Below are positions 5,415 to 11,944 of a stretch of DNA of 11,944 bases, in pieces (the stretch's first letter is position 1; each line of letters starts with the position of its first letter). The DNA is taken from the NCBI GenBank assembly GCA_031277075.1, contig JAISLV010000115.1, positions 1 to 11,944 on the forward strand, written 5' to 3'. The position numbers were made by a program, and so were the translations under genes. Source of the DNA: Endomicrobium sp. (lineage in GTDB: Bacteria; Elusimicrobiota; Endomicrobiia; Endomicrobiales; Endomicrobiaceae). Under the pieces are notes generated by a model. That model was not told where the DNA came from, did not search any database, and worked only from the letters and a program-made list of their open reading frames with translations.

Positions 5415-6665
5415 ATGAAAAATCTTAGGGAAACCGACGCGGAAATTTTAAACGTTTTAAAAAAAGAACTTGACAGACAGAAGAATACTATTGAGCTTAT
5501 AGCTTCCGAAAATATAGCTTCGCAGTCCGTTATGGAGGCTCAAGGGTCTTGTCTTACTAATAAATACGCCGAAGGCTATCCGGGCAAAAGATATTACGGC
5601 GGGTGCGAATTTGTGGACGAGATTGAAACGATTGCAATTGAAAGAGCGAAAAAACTTTTTAACGTAAAATTCGCAAACGTCCAGCCTCATTCGGGCGCGC
5701 AGGCAAATTTTGCCGTGTTTCTCGCTCTTGCAAAACCGGGCGACACAATTTTAGGGTTAAACCTTTCTCACGGCGGGCATTTGTCGCATGGCAATCCGTT
5801 TAACGTTTCGGGTAAGTGGTTTAATATAATTTCTTATACGGTTGATGAAAAAACAGGACTTGTAAATTACGATGAAATTGAAAAATTGGCTAAAGAGCAT
5901 AGTCCTAAAATTATTATCAGCGGCGCAAGCGCGTACTCGCGTATTTGGGATTGGAAAAGAATAGGCGAAATTGCCAAAGCCGCAAAGGCGTATCATTTTT
6001 GCGATATGGCTCATTATGCGGGCTTAATCGCCGCGGGCGTTTATCCGTCGCCAGTAGAATACGCGGATATAGTCGCGACTACAACCCACAAAACTTTAAG
6101 AGGACCGCGCGGCGGTCTCATACTTACAAACAGCGAGGAGCTTGCAAAAAAAATTAATTCCGCAGTTTTTCCGGGCGAACAAGGCGGACCTTTAATGCAC
6201 GTTATAGCGGCAAAAGCCGTAGCTTTCGCCGAGGCGCTGCAGCCTGCGTTTAAAGAATATCAAAAACAGGTTTTGATTAACGCAAAAAAACTTGCCGAAG
6301 TTCTTGAGAAAGGCGGATTAAAAATAGTTTCAGGCGGAACGGATTCGCATGTGTTTTTGGTTGATTTAAGACCTCTAAACGTCAAAGGAAAAGACGCTCA
6401 GGAAATTTTAGAGAAAGCTGGCGTTACGCTCAACAAAAACGGCATTCCTTACGACCCTGAAAAGCCCGCGGTTTCTTCGGGTATCAGAATAGGTTCGCCC
6501 GCCGTTAGCGCAAGGGGAATGAAAGAACCAGAGATGGTAAAAATAGCCGAAGGAATTATAAAAGCGCTAAAAAATATCGGCGATGAAAAAATAATCGCTG
6601 ACGTAAAAGCCGATATGTTAAAGCTCTGCGCGGATTTTCCGATTTATAAAGACCTCAGTTATTAA
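5415..6665 (+). CDS. glyA: Serine hydroxymethyltransferase
   Basis: This PLP enzyme interconverts serine plus tetrahydrofolate with glycine plus 5,10-methylene-tetrahydrofolate, the main source of one-carbon units. The 416 residues match the bacterial length. Seen in order are ELIASENIAS (27-36), NKYAEGYPGKRYYGGCE (49-65), VQPHSGAQAN (89-98), LSHGGHLSHG (117-126), the PLP-binding CDMAHYAGLIAAG (196-208, with Asp197 and His200) and TTTHKTLRGPRGG (222-234), where Lys226 forms the Schiff base. GIRIGSPAVSARGMKE (356-371) is the conserved C-terminal block. The start is ATG 5415, preceded by AAAGGGG and lying about 31 bases after the predicted transcription start. It appears to be transcribed alone. 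Confidence 0.99.
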   Translation: MKNLRETDAEILNVLKKELDRQKNTIELIASENIASQSVMEAQGSCLTNKYAEGYPGKRYYGGCEFVDEIETIAIERAKKLFNVKFANVQPHSGAQANFAVFLALAKPGDTILGLNLSHGGHLSHGNPFNVSGKWFNIISYTVDEKTGLVNYDEIEKLAKEHSPKIIISGASAYSRIWDWKRIGEIAKAAKAYHFCDMAHYAGLIAAGVYPSPVEYADIVATTTHKTLRGPRGGLILTNSEELAKKINSAVFPGEQGGPLMHVIAAKAVAFAEALQPAFKEYQKQVLINAKKLAEVLEKGGLKIVSGGTDSHVFLVDLRPLNVKGKDAQEILEKAGVTLNKNGIPYDPEKPAVSSGIRIGSPAVSARGMKEPEMVKIAEGIIKALKNIGDEKIIADVKADMLKLCADFPIYKDLSY

Positions 6666-6741
6666 ACTTTTCATAAACCGAAGGGCATTGACGCGTTGCC
6701 GTTGTCGTTGGCAGGAAAAACTGACGCTAATGCTTTGCGAC

Positions 6742-6788
6742 GGGACGTTTCATAGTATATTTTATGTTCTCTGTGCTATGGTCGTCCC
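6742..6788 (+). terminator. Imperfect hairpin after glyA, possible terminator
   Basis: GGGACG (6742-6747) pairs with CGTCCC (6783-6788) and CATAG (6751-6755) with CTATG (6776-6780), separated by a small internal loop and closed by a 20-base AT-rich loop. TTGCGTTTATTTTT follows, so the T-rich stretch starts several bases later than in a classic terminator. It is the only candidate for ending glyA transcripts before the next gene. It could also be a dispersed palindrome; the outer flanks are also roughly symmetrical. Confidence 0.4.
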
Positions 6789-6814
6789 TTGCGTTTATTT
6801 TTCCGCCGCAGCAA

Positions 6815-6862
6815 CCCGCTTGCCAGACTAGGAAACAAACTGTTCCTTGCTCGGCGCGCGGG
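6815..6862. other. GC-rich structured segment before the second membrane-TPR gene
   Basis: CCCGC (6815-6819) pairs with GCGGG (6858-6862), and inside it AGGAAACA (6830-6837) pairs with TGTTCCT (6841-6847) with one bulge around a three-base loop. The segment is clearly more GC-rich than its surroundings. It is open in the frame of the downstream gene from a TTG at 6789, but that reading has no ribosome site and gives a basic, non-hydrophobic stretch, so I treat it as non-coding. It may be a dispersed repeat or an operator overlapping the predicted promoter. Confidence 0.35.
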
Positions 6863-6875
6863 CGATACATATTGT
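6847..6875 (+). promoter_or_regulatory. Possible promoter of the second membrane-TPR gene and mur cluster
   Basis: TTGCTC (6847-6852, four of six) and TATTGT (6870-6875, four of six) are 17 bases apart. The -10 box ends nine bases before the ATG at 6885, so the transcript would be leaderless or nearly so, matching the absence of a Shine-Dalgarno. Both boxes are weak; a start further upstream near the AT-rich loop at 6756-6775 is equally possible. Confidence 0.35.
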
Positions 6876-6884
6876 AAAAAATAC

Positions 6885-8489
6885 ATGAACAAAATTATAG
6901 AATTTATAATCGGGCATATTAAAATAACTTTTTTTATTTGCGCGGCGGTTTTATCTTTTGCCGTCTACGCTCAAACGCTTAAATACGATTTTGTCTACTT
7001 AGACGACGATGTTTTAATAATAGACAAAATTCAAATTCTGTCTGACTATAAAACGATTCCGTCTTATTTTTACAAATCCGTTTTTGCTTTCGGCGGCGAT
7101 AAATATTTTAGACCCGGTTTAATCGCGTCTTTTGCTGCCGACGCAATTTTAGGCGGTTTAAATTCCGCGTCTTATCATCATACTGATATTTTGCTGCATA
7201 TTTTAGGCGTTTTTTTAATTTTTGTTTTTCTGATTAATCTCGGGTTTGATAAAAAGATTTGCTTTGCTTTTTGTTCTTTGTTTGCCGTCTGCCCCGCTTT
7301 TGTTCAGGCTGTGGCGTGGCTTCCCGGCAGAAATGACGTTTTGCTTGCCGTTTTTGTTATGCCCGCGCTTATATTTTTAATGAATTATTTAAAAACAAAT
7401 AAAAAGATTTATTTGTTTTTGCATACATTGATGTTTTTAGCGGCTTTGTTTGTCAAAGAAACTGCCGTCGTTTTAACTGCGATAATCCCGTTTATGATTT
7501 TTTTGTTTAACAGAGAAAATTTTAAAATAAGCGAAATAAAGAAAATTTTCTTTTTGTTAGCGCTTGCGCTTGTCGTATATTTTTCTTTTAGATACGCGGC
7601 TCTTCACAATTCGCGCGGCAGCGTTCCCATATTAGGCTCTTTAAAATATCTTCTGCATTCCCTGCCTTGCGTATTTCAATATTGCGATTATCTTATAAAC
7701 CCGTCGCGTTTAAGCGTTGTTCCGTCTCATATAGACATAGATTTCTTTTCTTTTATTTCCGCTTTTATAATTTTTGGGGTCCCGTTCATTTCTTCTTTTG
7801 CTTATAAGCGCGGCGGGAAAACCGTAGTGGCGTTTGGTTTTATATGGTTTGTTTTATTTTTGTTTCCCACCTTAATTCTGCCTTCCAATAATTATTTTTC
7901 TCATAGGCTGTATTTGCCCGCCGTAGGCGTAATTATAATGTGGACTGAATGTCTGCCTTTTATTTTGAAAGACATTAAGCCGTTTTTTAAGAAACTATTG
8001 CTTTTCATCTTTATCGTTATACTTTTTCTTTTTGCTTTGGCTTCTTTTTTTCAAACCAAAAAATTCCAAAACAGGGAAATATTTTGGTTTCACGCCTTAA
8101 ACGACGCGCCTTCTTCGGCTTTTGTCGTTTCAAGCGTAGGCATGTATTATTACGACAATAAAATTTACGGCGAAGCTGAAAAATATTTTTTGAAAGCCGT
8201 TTCTTTATCTCCGTCGGATTATAGAAGTTATAATAATTTAGGAAACATTTGCATGTTCAAAGGCGACGTAGAAACTGCTGTAAAATATTTTGAGCAGTCT
8301 CTTAATATAAATCCTAACAACGATACGGCATTGTATAATTTAAGCCAGTTGTATTATATTTTAGGAAATGTCGACGAGGCTTATACTCTTGCCAAAAAAG
8401 CTATAGAGCTTGAGCCTCAAGACGCAGGATACAGAGAGCATTACGATAAAGTTGAAAAAAATGTAAAGAACTCGCGTCAGGGTTTTTAG
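6885..8489 (+). CDS. Membrane-TPR protein, TMTC-like predicted GT-C glycosyltransferase (paralogue B)
   Basis: The 534-residue product has the same plan as the minus-strand protein at 838-2454: about ten membrane segments (about residues 11-390), then about three TPR units (about 412-513, with YRSYNNLGNICMFKGDVETA and TALYNLSQLYYILGNVDEA). Motifs are colinear with the paralogue: VYLDDD (Asp40-42), FRP (75-77), LPGRND (146-151), VKETA (190-194) and FSHRLYLP (338-345). The acidic pair in the first external loop suggests a lipid-phosphate sugar donor, by analogy with GT-C enzymes; the TPRs would bind the acceptor or a partner. Substrate is unknown. The ATG at 6885 is chosen because it directly precedes the first membrane helix; a TTG start at 6789 would add 32 basic residues. 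No ribosome site precedes it. Its stop codon lies within a short repeat, and murE follows after 34 bases. Confidence 0.82.
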   Translation: MNKIIEFIIGHIKITFFICAAVLSFAVYAQTLKYDFVYLDDDVLIIDKIQILSDYKTIPSYFYKSVFAFGGDKYFRPGLIASFAADAILGGLNSASYHHTDILLHILGVFLIFVFLINLGFDKKICFAFCSLFAVCPAFVQAVAWLPGRNDVLLAVFVMPALIFLMNYLKTNKKIYLFLHTLMFLAALFVKETAVVLTAIIPFMIFLFNRENFKISEIKKIFFLLALALVVYFSFRYAALHNSRGSVPILGSLKYLLHSLPCVFQYCDYLINPSRLSVVPSHIDIDFFSFISAFIIFGVPFISSFAYKRGGKTVVAFGFIWFVLFLFPTLILPSNNYFSHRLYLPAVGVIIMWTECLPFILKDIKPFFKKLLLFIFIVILFLFALASFFQTKKFQNREIFWFHALNDAPSSAFVVSSVGMYYYDNKIYGEAEKYFLKAVSLSPSDYRSYNNLGNICMFKGDVETAVKYFEQSLNINPNNDTALYNLSQLYYILGNVDEAYTLAKKAIELEPQDAGYREHYDKVEKNVKNSRQGF

Positions 8490-8498
8490 AGACGCCCA
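8480..8498 (+). repeat. Solitary copy of the short interspersed repeat arm, covering a stop codon
   Basis: GGGTTTTTAGAGACGCCCA is identical over 19 bases to 5199-5217, the right arm of the inverted-repeat element after pgk. Here no opposite arm is visible nearby. The copy supplies the last codons (Gly-Phe) and the TAG stop of the membrane-TPR gene, so its arrival may have reset that protein's C-terminus. It also lies within the short spacer before murE. Confidence 0.7.
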
Positions 8499-8523
8499 AT
8501 ATGTCGTTGAAAAGGATTAAAAA

Positions 8524-10053
8524 ATGAAAATAAAAGATTTCGCGTTTTTCAAGGACGCTGAAATTTTCGGCGATATGGAAACCGAAATATCGGGCGTAGA
8601 ATATGATTCTCGGAATGTGTCTAAAGGGGACGCGTTTTTTGCTCTGCCCGGACATAATACCGATGGGAACAAATTTATTGAAGAGGCGGTTTTAAGAGGC
8701 GCGTCCGTAGTAATAGTTAAAGAAAAAATTGAAAACCTTTCTACAGCGCAGATAGCCGTAAAAGATATTTTTAAATTTATGTCGGTTTTTTGCGCAAAAT
8801 TTTATAATTACCCGGATAGAGAATTGACGGTTATCGGCGTAACTGGAACTAACGGCAAAACTACTATTACTTATATGATAGAAAGCGTCTTTGCTTATAA
8901 CGGTTTAAAATGCGGGGTCGTCGGCACGGTAAATTACAGATACGGAGGGAAAATTTACGCCGCTCCAAATACTACGCCTCAATCTGCGGATATTTACAAA
9001 ATGGCTAGGCAAATGGCGGATTTAGGGATAAAATATTTGGTTATGGAAGTTTCTTCGCACGCGCTTTCTCTGGGGAGGGTTTTCGGGATAGATTTTGACA
9101 TAGCCGTTTTTACAAATCTCACGCAAGACCATTTGGATTTTCATAAAGATATGAGGAATTATTTTGAAGCAAAAGCTCTGTTGTTTAAGAATTTGGGAAA
9201 AGGCGGAAAACAAAATAAAAAGTATGCTATAATTAACGCTGACGATAAATACGGAATTAAACTTTCGCAGCTAGGCATTGACGCGGATATTAAATTTTAC
9301 AGCCTAGAACAGACGCTTGACGAAGGGTTTAGCGCGAAAAATATTATAGCTTCCGGCGGCGGAAATAAGTTTGACGCGATTTACGGCGGACAAACGCAAA
9401 AAGCCGATATAAAACATATAGGACTTCACAATGTTTATAACGCTTTGGCGGCTTTGGGAGCCTGCGTAAGCGCAGGCGTTTCTTTTGAAAAAGCCGTCGG
9501 AGGTTTAAATAACGCGGCTCAAGCTCCGGGACGCCTTGAAAGAATTGACGCGAAACGTTTGGGTTTTGAAATAGTCGTTGATTACGCCCATACGGAGGAC
9601 GCTTTAAAAAACGCGGTTTCGGCGTTAAGGCGGCTGCATCCCAAAAGAATAATAACGGTTTTCGGATGCGGCGGCGACAGAGACAGAACAAAACGCCCGT
9701 ATATGGGAAAAATTGCCGTTGAAACAAGCGATTTTGTTTTTGCGACGTCGGATAATCCAAGAACAGAAGACCCTATTCAAATTCTTTTAGACGTTGAAGT
9801 CGGCATTAAAAGAACGGGCAAAACGAATTATAAAATAGAGGCGGACAGAGAAGCGGCGATAAAAGAAGCGGTAATGATGGCCGATAAAGGCGATATAATT
9901 TTGATAGCTGGCAAAGGACATGAGAATTATCAGATAATAGGGACGCAAAAATTTCATTTTAACGACGTAGAAATTGCGGAAAAATACGCCGCTTTAAGAG
10001 AGAATTTAAGAATTGCGGCAAATCGTTCGCCTCAGAAGGAGTTTGATTTTTAA
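8524..10053 (+). CDS. murE: UDP-MurNAc-L-Ala-D-Glu:meso-diaminopimelate ligase
   Basis: This cytosolic ATP-dependent Mur ligase adds the third residue of the peptidoglycan stem peptide. Its 509 residues are slightly above the common length. The N-terminal UDP-binding domain contains VEYDSRNVSKGDAFFALPG (25-43). The ATP loop is GVTGTNGKTT (105-114), followed by NTTPQSADIY (149-158) and EVSSHALSLGR (175-185). YFEAKALLF (213-221) carries the lysine (Lys217) normally carbamylated. DYAHTEDAL (353-361), GCGGDRDRTKRPYMG (381-395) and AGKGHENYQ (462-470) complete the family pattern. DNPR (410-413) is the signature of meso-diaminopimelate rather than lysine enzymes. The ATG follows AAAAGGATT. Its stop overlaps the murF start by one base, and it lies 34 bases after the membrane-TPR gene, so co-transcription is likely. 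Confidence 0.98.
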   Translation: MKIKDFAFFKDAEIFGDMETEISGVEYDSRNVSKGDAFFALPGHNTDGNKFIEEAVLRGASVVIVKEKIENLSTAQIAVKDIFKFMSVFCAKFYNYPDRELTVIGVTGTNGKTTITYMIESVFAYNGLKCGVVGTVNYRYGGKIYAAPNTTPQSADIYKMARQMADLGIKYLVMEVSSHALSLGRVFGIDFDIAVFTNLTQDHLDFHKDMRNYFEAKALLFKNLGKGGKQNKKYAIINADDKYGIKLSQLGIDADIKFYSLEQTLDEGFSAKNIIASGGGNKFDAIYGGQTQKADIKHIGLHNVYNALAALGACVSAGVSFEKAVGGLNNAAQAPGRLERIDAKRLGFEIVVDYAHTEDALKNAVSALRRLHPKRIITVFGCGGDRDRTKRPYMGKIAVETSDFVFATSDNPRTEDPIQILLDVEVGIKRTGKTNYKIEADREAAIKEAVMMADKGDIILIAGKGHENYQIIGTQKFHFNDVEIAEKYAALRENLRIAANRSPQKEFDF

Positions 10054-11453
10054 TGGAATCTTTTTACTTGAAAGACCTCATTAAAGCCGTTGACGGAAAA
10101 TTTTTAATAGGCGACCCTAATCTTCCGATAAAAAGCGTTTCAGTGGATTCAAGGACTGTCAGAAAAGGTCAATTCTTTTTCGCTTTGAAAGGAAAATATT
10201 ACGACGGTCATAAATTCATTAAAGACGTCGTTGAAAAAGAGGCGGCAGGCATAGTTTATTCGCAAGATGACGCCGATTTTGCAAAACCTTTTCCTAAATT
10301 TCCTTCAATAGTAAAAGTCGGCGACACGCTGACGGCTCTCGGCGAGCTTGCAAAAGCATACCGCAGGCGTTTTACTAAAACTAAAATCGTAGGCATTACG
10401 GGTTCAAACGGGAAAACTACGACAAAAGAAATATTAAAATTAATTTTTTCAAAAAAAGACAAAACGGTTTCAAATAAGGGGAATTTTAACAATAGGATAG
10501 GTCTTCCTCTTTCCGTATTTGAGTTAAAGTCCGACGTTAAATACGCCGTTTTTGAAATGGGGACTTCAGAACGCGGGGAAATAAAAACTCTTGCCGATAT
10601 TTTACAGCCCAGTGTCGGAATAATTACGAATATAGGTTCCGCCCATCTTGAAACATTCCAAAATACCGAAGGCGTTTTTGCTGAAAAACGCGCTCTTTTA
10701 GACGCGGTTCCCGAAGACGGATTCGTAGTTATAAACAACGACGACCCTACGCTTAAAAAAATCCAGCAAAAATCTTATTCAAAAGTAATTTCTTTCGCTC
10801 TTTACGGAGGGGCGGACGTTTTTGCAAAAAACATAACTATATGGGAGCAGGAAGTGAGTTTTGAGCTTCATTACGGTTCTTCTTTTGTAAATATAAGTAT
10901 GCCCGTAAGAGGAAAGTTCAACGTGCTTAACGCTCTTGCCGCAGCCGCCTGCGCCTCGGGTTTCGGGTTTGACCTTGAGACAATAAAAGACGGCGTAGAA
11001 ACTTTTACTCCGCCCGCTATGAGAATGGAGACGCTTACGACAAAAGGCTCGGTAACGCTTATAAACGACGCTTACAACGCAAATCCTTCTTCGGTAAAAG
11101 CGTCTATTCAAGCCGTTTGTGAGGCTTACGGCGGCGGCGAGATAAATTTAGTTTTGGGCGATATGCTTGAACTGGGCGAGAAATCGCAGGAGTATCATTT
11201 TGAAATAGGCGAATATATAAACGATAAAAAAATAAATTCAGTTTATCTGCTGGGCGATACGAGTCTTTATATAAAAGAGGCTTTGAACAAAAAAAACGTT
11301 TTCCACGCCTATAACGCTCAAGATTTGCTTGAGCGGCTTTACGTCGCGCCTGCGAGCAAAAAATCGGTTTTCCTTTTTAAAGGTTCGCGCGCAATGAAAC
11401 TTGAAGAAGTCTACTCTAAATATTACAACTTCCTTGATAAGGGGAAAAAATAA
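10053..11453 (+). CDS. murF: UDP-MurNAc-tripeptide:D-Ala-D-Ala ligase
   Basis: MurF completes the cytoplasmic UDP-MurNAc-pentapeptide by adding D-Ala-D-Ala; its product is the substrate of MraY, encoded next. The 466 residues are typical. Visible motifs are VDSRTVRKGQFFFALKG (31-47), the ATP loop GITGSNGKTTTKE (114-126), NNRIGLPLSVF (146-156), EMGTSERGEI (168-177), ITNIGSAHLE (191-200), NDAYNANPSS (338-347), LGDMLELG (368-375) and FKGSRAMKLE (442-451). ATG 10053 shares its A with the murE TAA stop, giving translational coupling, and AAGGAG lies 11 bases upstream inside murE. It is distinguished from MurE and MurC by the YNANP and GDMLELG blocks. No defect is seen. Confidence 0.98.
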   Translation: MESFYLKDLIKAVDGKFLIGDPNLPIKSVSVDSRTVRKGQFFFALKGKYYDGHKFIKDVVEKEAAGIVYSQDDADFAKPFPKFPSIVKVGDTLTALGELAKAYRRRFTKTKIVGITGSNGKTTTKEILKLIFSKKDKTVSNKGNFNNRIGLPLSVFELKSDVKYAVFEMGTSERGEIKTLADILQPSVGIITNIGSAHLETFQNTEGVFAEKRALLDAVPEDGFVVINNDDPTLKKIQQKSYSKVISFALYGGADVFAKNITIWEQEVSFELHYGSSFVNISMPVRGKFNVLNALAAAACASGFGFDLETIKDGVETFTPPAMRMETLTTKGSVTLINDAYNANPSSVKASIQAVCEAYGGGEINLVLGDMLELGEKSQEYHFEIGEYINDKKINSVYLLGDTSLYIKEALNKKNVFHAYNAQDLLERLYVAPASKKSVFLFKGSRAMKLEEVYSKYYNFLDKGKK

Positions 11454-11944
11454 GTGTTTTATCATATTTTTTACGGGCTTAGTTCTGTTTTTACTCCTTT
11501 TAACGTTTTTCAATATATCACTTTTAGAGCGGGCGGAGCGGTTTTGACAAGCCTTCTCATCTGCCTCTTTGCGGGTCCATATGTAATAAAAAAACTGAAA
11601 AAATTAAAAGCGGGGCAAACGGTAAGAAGCGACGGTCCTTCCACTCATCAATTAAAAAACGGCACGCCGACTATGGGCGGAATTTTAATTTTAATTTCCG
11701 TGCTTATTTCCGTTTTACTGTGGGCAAGGCTTGACAACAGGTTTATTTTGTGGCTTACCGGCGGCTCTTTATGGCTTTTCCTTCTTGGTTTCTTTGACGA
11801 TTATTTAAAAGTATCGCAAAAAAATTCAAAGGGAATTTCTTCGGGCATTAAACTTTTTTGGCAAAGCGTCCTCGCGGCGGCTTTCGCGGGATATATAACT
11901 TTTTTCCCGTCAAACCCCGAATACGCGTGTCTTGTCAACGTTCC
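11454..11944 (+). CDS. mraY: Phospho-MurNAc-pentapeptide transferase, N-terminal part (runs off window end)
   Basis: MraY is the integral membrane enzyme that transfers phospho-MurNAc-pentapeptide to undecaprenyl phosphate, forming lipid I. The window holds the first 163 codons of roughly 360. The reading starts at GTG immediately after the murF TAA, with AAGGGG nine bases upstream; no ATG is near. Family motifs are NVFQYITFRAGGA (17-29), the first cytoplasmic loop with GQTVRSDGPSTHQLKNGTP (54-72), TMGGILIL (73-80) and LGFFDDYLKV (111-120), whose Asp115-Asp116 are the conserved acidic pair of the active site. Several membrane helices alternate with these loops. It is the third gene of the tightly packed murE-murF-mraY run. 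Truncation is due to the window edge only. Confidence 0.97.
   Translation, partial: MFYHIFYGLSSVFTPFNVFQYITFRAGGAVLTSLLICLFAGPYVIKKLKKLKAGQTVRSDGPSTHQLKNGTPTMGGILILISVLISVLLWARLDNRFILWLTGGSLWLFLLGFFDDYLKVSQKNSKGISSGIKLFWQSVLAAAFAGYITFFPSNPEYACLVNV

Noticed and set aside
6789..6884. Longer N-terminus (TTG start) for the plus-strand membrane-TPR gene
   Set aside because: It translates a GC-rich hairpin segment into a basic stretch, lacks a ribosome site, and is absent from the paralogue.
10256..10738. A 160-codon open frame on the minus strand opposite murF
   Set aside because: Antisense shadow of a conserved gene with low-complexity composition and no start signals.

Overview
This is an AT-rich bacterial chromosomal segment carrying mostly core genes: translation (infC, rpmI), lower glycolysis (gap, pgk), one-carbon metabolism (glyA) and the start of a peptidoglycan-precursor cluster (murE, murF, mraY). 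MurE has the DNPR signature typical of meso-diaminopimelate-adding enzymes, so the organism probably has a Gram-negative-type wall. The style (A/T-rich third positions, strong GGAGG-type ribosome sites on core genes, TMTC-like membrane-TPR proteins between them) would fit a lineage such as Elusimicrobiota/Endomicrobium. That placement is a guess, because no 16S or other decisive marker is present.

Layout. From 1 to 2454 everything reads on the minus strand: a membrane-TPR protein (838-2454), then a strong promoter, a structured leader of about 170 nt, infC (67-591) and the first codons of rpmI (1-44). From 2527 onward everything reads on the plus strand: promoter, gap, an intrinsic-terminator-like hairpin, pgk, terminator, a 325-base gene-free stretch with an 88-bp inverted-repeat element and the glyA promoter, then glyA. 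After a structured 219-base gap come a second membrane-TPR protein (6885-8489), murE, murF (1-base overlap with murE) and mraY, which runs off the window end.

The genes form four units. infC-rpmI is the usual IF3/L35(/L20) operon, with features suggesting attenuation and IF3 autoregulation: two hairpin-plus-T-run structures in the leader and an AUA start codon. gap-pgk catalyse consecutive glycolytic steps and are separated by a terminator hairpin with no room for a promoter after it. glyA has its own promoter. The mur genes are tightly packed and sit 34 bases after the second membrane-TPR gene, so they are probably co-transcribed with it.

The two membrane-TPR proteins are colinear paralogues resembling GT-C fold glycosyltransferases of the TMTC type. 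They face outward on opposite strands around gap-pgk-glyA. Both lack a ribosome binding site and both have a -10-like box so close to the ATG that leaderless transcripts are plausible. No rRNA, tRNA, CRISPR array, transposase or phage gene was seen. I found no clear new multi-gene system; the items most worth checking are the infC control region, the short repeat family and the membrane-TPR pair.
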